Source: an uncultured Acetatifactor sp.
GTDB lineage: Bacteria; Bacillota; Clostridia; Lachnospirales; Lachnospiraceae
Assembly: GCA_934433135.1 (NCBI GenBank)
Contig: CAKRZO010000014.1
Coordinates: 1 to 64,000, forward strand
Direction of reading: 5' to 3'
DNA: 64,000 bases
The number at the start of each line of letters is the position of its first letter. Positions within the stretch are counted from its first letter, which is position 1. The notes under the pieces were generated by a model, which did no database searches, was not told the origin of the DNA, and saw only the letters and a program-made list of their open reading frames with translations. Shown one piece after another: positions 15,688 to 23,475 of the stretch. Position numbers and translations under genes: made by a program.

Positions 15688-16600
15688 AAAACAAGTTCAA
15701 GGGAATAGCCATTTCCATAAAATGTATCGCTATAGGATGCTTTACGCAATGATCCTTCCTGCCATGATTACCACCTTTATTTTTTGCTATATCCCTATGT
15801 ACGGAGTTTTTATTGCATTTAAAGATTATAGTACCAGATTGGGAATCTGGGGGAGCAAATGGGTCGGACTTAAGCATTTTAAACAATTTGTGGAATACCC
15901 TTATTTCGGGCGCATTGTATGGAACTCTTTGAAAATAAACTTCATTTCACTTTTGACGTTCCCGTGTCCAATTATTTTTGCAATTATGCTGAATGAACTA
16001 CGCAGCGAAAAGTTTAAAAAAATTTGCCAAACCATTACATATGCCCCATACTTTGTCTCTGTAGTACTTGTGGCTTCTATTACAATGCTGTTTGTTGGCA
16101 GTGACGGACCGTTTAATGTTTTTCTCGGTTTTTTGGGCATAGAAAAGCGAGACTGGATGGGAAGTGAGGCAGCTTTTCCATGGATTTATGTAATTTCTGA
16201 TTTGTGGTCAACTCTTGGCTGGAACTCTATTATCTACATAGCAGCCCTGTCAGGCGTATCACCAGAATTGATAGAGGCTGCGAAGATCGATAGGGCAGGC
16301 AGATTAAGAGTTATCTGGCATATTTGTCTGCCGCATCTGAAACCTACGGCAGTTCTTCTGTTGATTATGCGAATGGGCTCCATGCTTTCTGTTGGTTTTG
16401 AAAAGGCGCTTCTTCTGCAAAACGATCTAAACAAAGGAGCCTCCAGCGTAATCGCTACTTATACATATGAAATCGGAATTGAATTCCAACAGTTCAGTTA
16501 TTCCACTGCAATAGGCCTTTTTAACTGCATTGTAAGCATTGTTCTTGTCTTGCTGGCAAACATTGTAGCAAAGAAACTGGGAGAAGAAGGGCTATTTTAG
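15680..16600 (+). CDS. Sugar ABC transporter permease, LplB-like
   Basis: A 306-residue permease with six predicted membrane helices. The EAA loop that docks to the ATPase reads EAAKIDRAGRLRVIWHICLP. The N-terminal FCYIPMYGVFIAFKDY is characteristic of the LplB branch. Its gene overlaps the hydrolase before it. The closest relative in the window is the permease at 54054. No ATPase gene is present in either locus, so both probably use a shared MsmK-like ATPase encoded elsewhere, as is usual for this family. Confidence 0.9.
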   Translation: MFKKQVQGNSHFHKMYRYRMLYAMILPAMITTFIFCYIPMYGVFIAFKDYSTRLGIWGSKWVGLKHFKQFVEYPYFGRIVWNSLKINFISLLTFPCPIIFAIMLNELRSEKFKKICQTITYAPYFVSVVLVASITMLFVGSDGPFNVFLGFLGIEKRDWMGSEAAFPWIYVISDLWSTLGWNSIIYIAALSGVSPELIEAAKIDRAGRLRVIWHICLPHLKPTAVLLLIMRMGSMLSVGFEKALLLQNDLNKGASSVIATYTYEIGIEFQQFSYSTAIGLFNCIVSIVLVLLANIVAKKLGEEGLF

Positions 16601-16611
16601 GAGGTGTCTGC

Positions 16612-17532
16612 TTGAGAAAAATTATGAAAAAGAAAACTATAACTTTAAAAAAATGGACTGTATTTGATATTGTAAATACCGTATTCGTAATTTTTGTTAC
16701 TTTAATTATTCTGTATCCTTTATATTTTTGCGTAATAGCATCTTTTTCCAACCCAACAGAGGTAGCTTTGGGAAAAACGCTTTTATGGGTCAAGGATTTT
16801 ACAGTGATGTCTTATGAATTAATTCTTGAAGAAAAACTGTTGCTGATCGGATACCGTAATACCATTTTTTATACTATTTGCGGTACTGCTTACAATGTAG
16901 CCTTAACAATACCGGCAGCTTATGTTTTGTCCAAAAAGGAGATTCCTTATCACGGTTTCCTGTCATGGTTCTTTTTTATTACCATGTATGTCAGCGGAGG
17001 AATGATTCCCTCTTATATACTGGTTAAAAATCTTGGGCTATTAAATACTCCATGGGTGATGATCATCGGATCCGGTGTTTCCGTTTATAATATGATTGTT
17101 GTTCGATCCTACTTTTCTTCTACCATTCCGGCATCCTTATATGATGCGGCCTTTATTGACGGTGCTACTGAATTTCAGGTTTTTACGCGCATTGCAATTC
17201 CGCTGTCCAAAGCCATTATTGCCGTTATTTCCCTGTTTTACGCAGTGGGTCATTGGAACAATTTTTATACAGCACTAATTTATATCTATGACAAAAACCT
17301 GTACCCTCTGCAGCTAGTGCTGCGTAATCTGCTTATTAACGGGCAGCTGAACCTCTCTTCTAATATTCAGTACACTGCAGAAGAGTTGAAATATATGGTA
17401 CAACGCGCCCGTATCATACAAACCATGAAATATTCCATTGTGGTTGTAGCAGCAATACCACTGCTTATTGTATATCCTTTTATTCAAAAGTATTTTGTGA
17501 AGGGTGTTATGATCGGCTCGGTCAAAGGATAA
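16612..17532 (+). CDS. Carbohydrate ABC transporter permease, YtcP/LplC-like
   Basis: A 306-residue permease, second half of the channel, with an EAA-type loop DAAFIDGATEFQVFTRIAIP. The start is an unusual TTG at 16612: AGGAGG (16599-16604) lies 7 bases upstream, whereas the next ATG (16624) is too far from it. The C-terminus PFIQKYFVKGVMIGSVKG is the standard end of the family and nearly equals that of the permease at 53139. Follows the LplB-like gene by 11 bp. Confidence 0.9.
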   Translation: MRKIMKKKTITLKKWTVFDIVNTVFVIFVTLIILYPLYFCVIASFSNPTEVALGKTLLWVKDFTVMSYELILEEKLLLIGYRNTIFYTICGTAYNVALTIPAAYVLSKKEIPYHGFLSWFFFITMYVSGGMIPSYILVKNLGLLNTPWVMIIGSGVSVYNMIVVRSYFSSTIPASLYDAAFIDGATEFQVFTRIAIPLSKAIIAVISLFYAVGHWNNFYTALIYIYDKNLYPLQLVLRNLLINGQLNLSSNIQYTAEELKYMVQRARIIQTMKYSIVVVAAIPLLIVYPFIQKYFVKGVMIGSVKG

Positions 17533-17596
17533 GAATGTTAAAGGTAAGCATGCCTTTACATACATAACAAAAAGTCAAAAAACTAGGAGGAAAAAA

Positions 17597-19345
17597 ATGA
17601 GAAACAAATTAGTCGCTTTGCTATTGTGCGTCACAATGGTGGCAGGTGTATTGACAGGCTGCGGGAACTCCGGTCATGTCAAAGATGATTCCATCAACAA
17701 ATCAAGCGAAGGCAGGAGTGAGGAAAGTGATTTAGAATGGATGAATACGGAAAGCCAGCTTCCCGTAGTAAAGGACGGGTATGAAAAAACTCTCAGAATT
17801 TATGCAAGAAATACTTCCAACTATGGTGACCCGTATAAAAGCTGGTTTTACAAGTATTTAACGGAAGAATTTAATGTTAAGCTTGAAATTACTACTTATA
17901 CCAGCGATAATATGAATGAATTTCTTTCTCTCGCTTTTGCAAGTGGCAACCTGCCGGACATTATTTTAGGAGGAGAAGATTTTTTTACACCAAGTAACCT
18001 AATCAAATTCGGTAAAGAAGAAGGACAGCTTCTCGATCTGGCTGATTATATTCATGATGAAACAATTATGCCGAGTCTGTCAGCCCTTTATAAAGAGAAC
18101 ACTACCTGGCCTACAAATATAACCGACAGTGAGGGACATGTCTGGTCTCTGGGAAGAATTAACGATCCTGAGGCATTAGGAGAAACTCTCCGTATTTTTT
18201 ACAATTACGACTGGCTGGAAGAACTGAATCTGGAAGCTCCGACAACGATAGAAGAGTTTATTACTGTTATGAAAACCATTAAAGATGCCGGACTTTGTGC
18301 ATATCCGGTAGGCGGAACTGCAAGCTGTGAACCTGTAGGCAGTGTTATTTTAAACGCACTTGGCTATCTGAATTACAGCGATGATCCGGACGGCAGCGAC
18401 GTTACTTTGAGAAACGGCAAGGTAGTCCTGCCCTATTACGACAGGGAGGCTTACCCTGAATATCTGAAAATTATGAATAAGCTTTATACAGAAGGACTGA
18501 TCCACCCGGATTTCTATACACTTGATGCAGATACCTCGAAAGGTATTCTGTCTGAAGGTGTAGGCTTCATTTGCCAGGCTCCATTCGTCTATATCAATGA
18601 CTATACTTCCTATTGGGGCGGAGTTCCAATGACCAGCGCATATAATGATACTCATCAGGTTCCACCCTCCAAGGGAGCATTTACTGCCGGCAGTGCAGTT
18701 GTTACCAGTTCCTGTAAAGAACCGGAACTTGCACTAAGATTTCTTGATTGCTGGTATAACGAAGAAATAAAAGTAGAATATCTTTCAGGTAATGGTCCGG
18801 ACATGGATGAAACAGATATCCTTTACGGTATGACAAAGGGATATGATACACAAACCAATCAATTTACTGATTATATTGAACATCAAGGGGATTACGTCAG
18901 CCAGAATGATTATTTGGAAAAACACATCAAAGCCTGGGAAAACTGTCTCGGTCTTTGCAGCATGTGGGAGCCTTATAGCAGAGCAGATCACATTGCACAG
19001 GTTCCTGACATTTATTCCGAAAAATATCAAAAGCCCTCTGATGCACGCCATGATAATACCTCACAGGATCCCGGTTTCCGTTACGCTTTGCTGGATACCA
19101 TTTCACCTTATTACAATCTTAACGCTTTCCCGGCTTATGTTTATTTGGATTCTGAGACCGCTGTTAAGATGAATAACCTGAAAGTTGCTATGGACGAATA
19201 TGCATCCCAGGAAATCGCAAAATTTGTGGTTGGAGAACGGGCATTAACAGACGAAGAATTAAACGATTATTTTAATACTCTATCCTCTTTAGGCGCTGAT
19301 GATTATGTGAAGGCCTATGCAAATAGCTATACCCCTGTAAAATAA
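17597..19345 (+). CDS. Extracellular solute-binding lipoprotein, LplA-like
   Basis: A 582-residue lipoprotein with signal peptide and lipobox ending LTGC (Cys22). The family features PVVKDGYEKTLRIYARN, FLSLAFASGNLPDIILGG and ALRFLDCWYNEEIKVEYLSG are clear. It captures an oligosaccharide outside the cell for the two preceding permeases. It is paralogous to the 597-residue lipoprotein at 51231; both share the opening WMN-P-VK-G-EKTL pattern and the terminal DYFN-L-SLG-DYV-AY segment. The ribosome binding site AGGAGG is good. The gene closes the operon before the bidirectional terminator. Confidence 0.9.
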   Translation: MRNKLVALLLCVTMVAGVLTGCGNSGHVKDDSINKSSEGRSEESDLEWMNTESQLPVVKDGYEKTLRIYARNTSNYGDPYKSWFYKYLTEEFNVKLEITTYTSDNMNEFLSLAFASGNLPDIILGGEDFFTPSNLIKFGKEEGQLLDLADYIHDETIMPSLSALYKENTTWPTNITDSEGHVWSLGRINDPEALGETLRIFYNYDWLEELNLEAPTTIEEFITVMKTIKDAGLCAYPVGGTASCEPVGSVILNALGYLNYSDDPDGSDVTLRNGKVVLPYYDREAYPEYLKIMNKLYTEGLIHPDFYTLDADTSKGILSEGVGFICQAPFVYINDYTSYWGGVPMTSAYNDTHQVPPSKGAFTAGSAVVTSSCKEPELALRFLDCWYNEEIKVEYLSGNGPDMDETDILYGMTKGYDTQTNQFTDYIEHQGDYVSQNDYLEKHIKAWENCLGLCSMWEPYSRADHIAQVPDIYSEKYQKPSDARHDNTSQDPGFRYALLDTISPYYNLNAFPAYVYLDSETAVKMNNLKVAMDEYASQEIAKFVVGERALTDEELNDYFNTLSSLGADDYVKAYANSYTPVK

Positions 19346-19368
19346 GTTTAGAATGTAAGAATATTACA

Positions 19369-19420
19369 AAAAAGGGTGCTGTCGCTCTACGGGTAAAATC
19401 CGCAAAGCGCAGCACCTTTT
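19369..19420. terminator. Bidirectional terminator between converging operons
   Basis: AAAAGGGTGCTG on the left and CAGCACCTTTT on the right enclose a second inner stem (CGCTnnnCGG with CCGnnnAGCG on the minus strand). T runs occur on both strands, so it can end both the locus 1 operon and the lysine-transporter operon. Confidence 0.85.
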
Positions 19421-19483
19421 ATCGTTTGCTACCTGCAGCGGCCAGGAATTATGTCGCCAAAGCGACCCGCCGCATCGGAACGG

Positions 19484-20224
19484 TTATTTTGCAAGAAAGC
19501 GGGACAGGAACTCTTTGGTTTTCGGATCCTTCGGATTTTCAAAAATATCCTTGGGTTGTCCCTCTTCACAGATCAGCCCGTCCGCCATAAAGATGACATG
19601 GGAAGAAACATCTTTTGCAAAGGCCATCTCATGGGTTACTACAATCATGGTCAGGCCTTCTTTGGCAAGGCTGCGCATAACTTCCAGTACTTCTCCCACC
19701 ATCTGGGGATCCAAGGCGCTGGTCGGCTCATCGAACAGAAGGACTTCCGGTTCCATGGCAAGGGCTCTGGCAATGGCCACACGCTGCTTCTGACCGCCGG
19801 ACAATTGGGAAGGCTTTGCATGAATATAAGGTGCCATTCCTACTTTTTCCAGATATTTCATGGCAATTTCCTGTGCTTCCTGGCGCTTGCGCTTTAAAAC
19901 ACAGACCTGACCGGTAATGCAATTTTCCAGTGCCGTCATATTCTGGAACAGATTAAAACTCTGGAAAACCATTCCCACTTTGGTACGGTACTTGGAAAGG
20001 CTGAAATTCTCTTCTGTAATATCCTGCCCACGAAACAAAATTTTCCCATCTGTAGGAGTCTCCAACAGGTTGATACAGCGTAACATGGTGCTCTTTCCGG
20101 AGCCGGAAGCCCCGATGATACTTAAAACTTCTCCTTTTTCTACCGTAAGAGAAATATCTTTCAGAACAGAATGGTCGCCGAATTCCTTTTTCAGATGAAC
20201 AAGTTCAATCACTTTTTCAGACAT
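19484..20224 (-). CDS. Amino-acid ABC transporter ATP-binding protein (probably lysine)
   Basis: A 246-residue ATPase of the polar amino-acid family: Walker A GASGSGKST, Q-loop VFQSFNLF, signature LSGGQKQRVAIARAL, Walker B VLLFDEPTSALDP and switch His in VTHEMAFA. It powers the importer formed with the adjacent permease and binding protein. It is the last gene of the operon, 3 bp after the permease, with a GGAGG site. Sequence alone would suggest a glutamine-type specificity, but the lysine riboswitch upstream of the operon makes lysine the more likely substrate. Confidence 0.93.
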   Translation of the reverse strand: MSEKVIELVHLKKEFGDHSVLKDISLTVEKGEVLSIIGASGSGKSTMLRCINLLETPTDGKILFRGQDITEENFSLSKYRTKVGMVFQSFNLFQNMTALENCITGQVCVLKRKRQEAQEIAMKYLEKVGMAPYIHAKPSQLSGGQKQRVAIARALAMEPEVLLFDEPTSALDPQMVGEVLEVMRSLAKEGLTMIVVTHEMAFAKDVSSHVIFMADGLICEEGQPKDIFENPKDPKTKEFLSRFLAK

Positions 20225-20227
20225 GAT

Positions 20228-20992
20228 TTAAACCTCCTTTTTGATGCGGATTTCGGCTGCCGTATCTGTCTGGGAACCGAAAATGGTATAATGATCGTTC
20301 CCGTCCATTTTTTTCTCTACAGCACGCAGAATTCGTGTAATGGAAAAGGTCAGAATGAAGTACAGGATACAAATAACCAGGTAAGTCTGGAATGTCTGGA
20401 AGTTCTGCCTCTTGATGACACCGGCAAAATAGTACAGCTCCGTTACCCCAATTACATTCAGAACGGAGGTATCCTTGATATTGATAACAAACTCATTGCT
20501 GACGGAAGGGAGAATGTTGCGCATAACCTGGGGAATGATGACTTTTCTCATGGTCTGGGCATGGGTCATACCGATGGAGATGGCTCCTTCAAACTGACCC
20601 TTATCAATGGAAATGATTCCGCCTCTTACAATCTCTGCCATATAGGCACCGGTGTTGATGGAAACGATCAGGATTCCCGAAGGAATCAGGGGAAGGGTGC
20701 TTCCGTTGGTAGCGAAAGCATACCCCCAGTAGATTACCATGGCCTGCACCATCATGGGCGTTCCGCGGAAAATTTCCACATAAACAGCAATAATTCCGTT
20801 CCCGATCTTATGCAGGAGACGAAGAAACGGCTTTCTGGAAAAAGGTGCGGTACGTACCATTCCCGTAAGAAGTCCGATTATCAGTCCCACAGCGGTACCG
20901 GTAAGGGCAATCAGCATCGTGTTGCCGATACCGGAGAGCAACTGCGGATAATATTTGATGAAAATTTGCAGTACATCATTTAAAAAAGTCAT
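20228..20992 (-). CDS. Amino-acid ABC transporter permease (probably lysine)
   Basis: A 254-residue permease of the HisM/GlnP type: N-terminal GIGNTMLIALTGTAVGLIIG, the conserved VEIFRGTPMMVQAMVIYWG segment, and the EAA-like loop GAISIGMTHAQTMRKVIIPQ. A single permease gene is present, so the channel is probably a homodimer. A palindromic element (21017-21232) separates it from the binding-protein gene. The start codon is preceded by GAAAGAGAG, a modest ribosome binding site lying just outside the element. Confidence 0.92.
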   Translation of the reverse strand: MTFLNDVLQIFIKYYPQLLSGIGNTMLIALTGTAVGLIIGLLTGMVRTAPFSRKPFLRLLHKIGNGIIAVYVEIFRGTPMMVQAMVIYWGYAFATNGSTLPLIPSGILIVSINTGAYMAEIVRGGIISIDKGQFEGAISIGMTHAQTMRKVIIPQVMRNILPSVSNEFVINIKDTSVLNVIGVTELYYFAGVIKRQNFQTFQTYLVICILYFILTFSITRILRAVEKKMDGNDHYTIFGSQTDTAAEIRIKKEV

Positions 20993-21016
20993 GACACATT
21001 CTCTCTTTCAGGAGGC

Positions 21017-21232
21017 ATATTATGATATGATGGTCAAAATACCTTTTGACCATCATTTGATATCACGAATTGCTCCGCCGCAAAGCAGCTCCCGCAATTC
21101 TAAAACATTCGGAATCCGCTGATTTACTGCGTAAATTGCTACTTCCTCATGTTTAACGGGTCCCAAGTTCAAAAGCCTAATCGTGCAAGCACGAACGGCT
21201 TTTTGAACTTTTGACCCTGATATCATATTATT
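21017..21232. repeat. Palindromic element of a second family (ATATGATATnnnGGTCAAAA ends)
   Basis: About 216 bp with imperfect inverted ends: ATATTATGATATGATGGTCAAAA-like on the left and ATAATATGATATCAGGGTCAAAA-like on the minus strand at the right. It contains inner hairpins (GGTCAAAA with TTTTGACC; GTTCAAAAAGCC with a GGCTTTTGAAC partner around CGTGCAAGCACG). There is no convincing gene. It lies inside the lysine operon and its right end supplies the TAA stop of the binding protein. It could be a small non-autonomous transposon-like element. Confidence 0.7.
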
Positions 21233-22112
21233 TCTGAATAATAATGACAAGGTTGGATTCGTAATAGGTCTGGGTAAAGTCAATTTCCTTTTCCCGTTCT
21301 GCGGTAGGGCTCATACCGGCAACGATGGCATCTACGGTTCCGGATTCCAGAGCCGGAAGCAGAGAATTCCAGTCAAAAGCATAAATCTCCAGATCCATTC
21401 CCAGGCTGTAAGCCACATATTTTGCGATCTGAACATCGTAACCGTTGGCATACAGTCCGTCTTTGCCTTCTCCGCTGATGGGAACGGCACCGAAGGACGG
21501 CTCCTGCATGTCGGTCCAGTTGTAAGGCTCATAAGCACATTCCATGGCAACCTTTAAAGTTCCTGCAGGAGATGCGGGAGCCTCACAGCTTACGGCAAAG
21601 GCATCCACGGTCTCACCGGAACAAAGACTTACAATCTGTTCCATCAGATCAGCCTTCTGCTGTTCGGTAACTCCGTCCAGTACGGCATTGATCTTTTCTT
21701 TTAAATCGGATCCCTTCTTAAGGCCGATGGCAATTCCTACATCCGCAGCGGTAGCGGTAAAGCCGGTATCGTTATTTTTAAGAGGAAGATAGGTCAATGT
21801 ATCATCAGACTTGCAGACGCTTAAAGCAGTAGGCTCTTCTGCCACATAGCCGTCAATGGCACCGCTCTTTAAAGCTGTCAAAAGATCGGCGAATTCCGGA
21901 TAGGTGGAGGACTTTACATCTTCAATCTGTGTCAGAGCATCTGCATGGAAGGTTCCTGCCTGGGCAGCAATTTTTGCGCCCTTCAGATCCGCCAGATTTT
22001 TGGCGTTTTTCACATCCACAGAGCTGCTTTCCTTGCTTCCGCAGCCGAAAAGCAGAGTCATACATAAGGTTGCAGACAAAAGAACGGACAGTGTTTTCAT
22101 CAATTTTTTCAT
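21228..22112 (-). CDS. Lysine-type solute-binding lipoprotein with circularly permuted domain order
   Basis: A 294-residue lipoprotein; signal peptide ends in LFGC (Cys24). The usual order in family 3 binding proteins is first-lobe half (VAMECAYEPYNW ... FTQTYYESNLVIII) followed by second-lobe half (LADLKGAKIAAQAGTFH ... LKKGSDLKEKINAVL). Here the second half comes first (about residues 37-155), then a short Ser/Ala/Pro linker, then the first half (about 170-294), where the protein stops at the exact hinge where the second half would normally begin. The stop codon coincides with the end of a repeat element, so truncation of a longer protein is the alternative. ATG 22112 is chosen from GAGGAG spacing. 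Behind a lysine riboswitch. Confidence 0.85.
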   Translation of the reverse strand: MKKLMKTLSVLLSATLCMTLLFGCGSKESSSVDVKNAKNLADLKGAKIAAQAGTFHADALTQIEDVKSSTYPEFADLLTALKSGAIDGYVAEEPTALSVCKSDDTLTYLPLKNNDTGFTATAADVGIAIGLKKGSDLKEKINAVLDGVTEQQKADLMEQIVSLCSGETVDAFAVSCEAPASPAGTLKVAMECAYEPYNWTDMQEPSFGAVPISGEGKDGLYANGYDVQIAKYVAYSLGMDLEIYAFDWNSLLPALESGTVDAIVAGMSPTAEREKEIDFTQTYYESNLVIIIQK

Positions 22113-22158
22113 TTTCATTTCTCCTCTTCTCTTGATAATAGTGATATCATCACAAACA

Positions 22159-22329
22159 TTACAGTTCACACGCACCATTCGCAAAATTTTCCGCATGCTT
22201 CGCAGCTATTGTCGCATCTGAAAGATGCGATGCTCATATAGATGGATGGCGCTCCCTTCGTACATTTACACAGGCAGCTTCTCATGCAAGCAAGGAATCT
22301 GCCTGCCTAAACGTACGAGTGAACTGTAA
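22159..22329. repeat. Palindromic intergenic element, GTAACAGTTCA family, in the lysine operon leader
   Basis: TTACAGTTCAC (22159-22169) and GTGAACTGTAA (22319-22329) form perfect ends of a 171-bp element with inner hairpins. The internal ACGCACCATTCGCAA is the complement of a stretch in the copy at 33561. It lies between the riboswitch terminator and the binding-protein start, so every full-length transcript carries it. Confidence 0.75.
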
Positions 22330-22337
22330 CTTAACAT

Positions 22338-22372
22338 AAAAAAGCCCACGATTCCATGCGGCTTCGCGGACT
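22338..22372 (-). terminator. Riboswitch-controlled terminator of the lysine importer operon
   Basis: On the minus strand AGTCCGCG (22372-22365) pairs with CGTGGGCT (22350-22343, one or two G-U pairs), followed by six T. It lies about 50 bases after the aptamer, the usual place for the expression platform. Confidence 0.75.
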
Positions 22373-22419
22373 GTCTTAATTACTGAATTATTACTTATCA
22401 TTAATCAAAAACAAAATAC

Positions 22420-22596
22420 CGTCGATAGTGCTCCACATGGGAAATGTGACAGTACCGTGCTTCTTAAACACGATCCCAGCTCCATAACGGCGGCAGCCGT
22501 ATATGTGCTTCGGCGGAAACAGCCTTTCTCTTACAACCGCCTGCCGGCGTCTGTTATAAGATACTCTTCGGTTCCGCAACCTCTATCAGGTGCTTT
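22420..22596 (-). promoter_or_regulatory. Lysine riboswitch (L box)
   Basis: On the minus strand the leader carries the conserved L-box landmarks in order: GATAGAGG (closing helix 5' strand at 22587), AGTA in the first arm, AGAGAAAGG, CGCCGAAGCA (identical to the Bacillus lysC leader core), GCTGG, ACTGTCA, and GGAGCACTATC whose CTATC closes the P1 helix at 22424. A terminator and then the amino-acid ABC importer follow, so lysine would switch transcription of the importer off. Assignment rests on recognising these motifs; a covariance search was not run. Confidence 0.9.
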
Positions 22597-22602
22597 TCCG
22601 AC

Positions 22603-22631
22603 ATTGTATGCCAGGATTTTACTTTTGTCAA
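22603..22631 (-). promoter_or_regulatory. Promoter of the lysine riboswitch/importer operon
   Basis: On the minus strand TTGACA (22631-22626), 17-base spacer, TACAAT (22608-22603). It begins about 20 bases after the hisJ stop codon, so the two operons are nearly contiguous but separately initiated. Confidence 0.85.
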
Positions 22632-22650
22632 TACCCAAAATAAAAAATTT

Positions 22651-23475
22651 TCAACCAATTTTCTCATTCCGTAGCGGAAGATACGCTATGCCGTTTTCGG
22701 TAAGAACCGCCCTTCTGCGGAATCCGGCCTGATAAGCGGCGGCCGCCGCTTCTTCAAAAGCACAGTCCAGTTTATCCTTTCGGTGGCAGTCGCTGGAAAG
22801 AATAATCTCCCCGCCTGCCCGAAAAATCATGTTTAAGATATCCGGTGCAGGATAGGGAATCGTCCGGATTCCGCGGGCAATGGCTCCGGTATTGATTTCA
22901 AAGGGTTTGCCGTACGGCGCCAAAGCATTTACTGCTTTCTCTGCAGCTGCCAGGAAGCGCTCAGAACGTGTAGAATAGCCGTTTGCTTCACTGTATTTGG
23001 ATACCAGGTCAAAGTGCCCGATGATATCTCCGTTGATTTTTCGCAAAACATCTGCTTCCAGGGAAAAATACGCTTCGCTTAAAGCATCAAAATCACCGTT
23101 ATAGCATTGCTCCACTGCGTTTTTCAAAGCTTCCGCGCTTTCATCCACGGCAAGATATCTTTCGCCCTTTTTGACATAATGCACGGAAGCGATGACATAA
23201 TCATAGGCATCTGTAGGTTCTTCCGAAAAATAATCCTGTTCGATGCCGCAATAGATCCGGATTTTTCCTCTGTACTTTTCCTTCAGCCCTGCAATCACGC
23301 TGCGGTACCCCGCTGCTGCCTCCCGGCTCATGGCAAAATCCCGATCCGGTTCATTATAGCTGTGACCTGAAAAACCAAGTGCCTGAAGGCCGCGTCTCAA
23401 GGCTTCCTCCACCAGTTCCTCCGGAGTATCTTTTCCATCGCAATAAATGGTATGGGTGTGGAAATTACATTTCAT
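22651..23475 (-). CDS. hisJ: Histidinol-phosphatase, PHP family
   Basis: A 274-residue metal-dependent phosphatase that converts histidinol phosphate to histidinol, the eighth step of histidine synthesis. The PHP metal motifs are present: NFHTHTIYCDGKD (HxH), GFSGHSYNEPD, GIEQDYF, a His in ASVHYVKKGERY, GHFDLV, and SSDCHRKD at the end. It is the last gene of the operon and overlaps hisIE by 11 bp. Because HisB here is only the dehydratase, this enzyme supplies the missing phosphatase activity. Confidence 0.92.
   Translation of the reverse strand: MKCNFHTHTIYCDGKDTPEELVEEALRRGLQALGFSGHSYNEPDRDFAMSREAAAGYRSVIAGLKEKYRGKIRIYCGIEQDYFSEEPTDAYDYVIASVHYVKKGERYLAVDESAEALKNAVEQCYNGDFDALSEAYFSLEADVLRKINGDIIGHFDLVSKYSEANGYSTRSERFLAAAEKAVNALAPYGKPFEINTGAIARGIRTIPYPAPDILNMIFRAGGEIILSSDCHRKDKLDCAFEEAAAAAYQAGFRRRAVLTENGIAYLPLRNEKIG

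Noticed and set aside
20171..20983. Long plus-strand open frame opposite the amino-acid permease
   Set aside because: Antisense shadow; the minus-strand frame is a clear permease with a ribosome binding site.
22391..22579. Small minus-strand open frame downstream of hisJ
   Set aside because: It lies within the lysine riboswitch and has no ribosome binding site.
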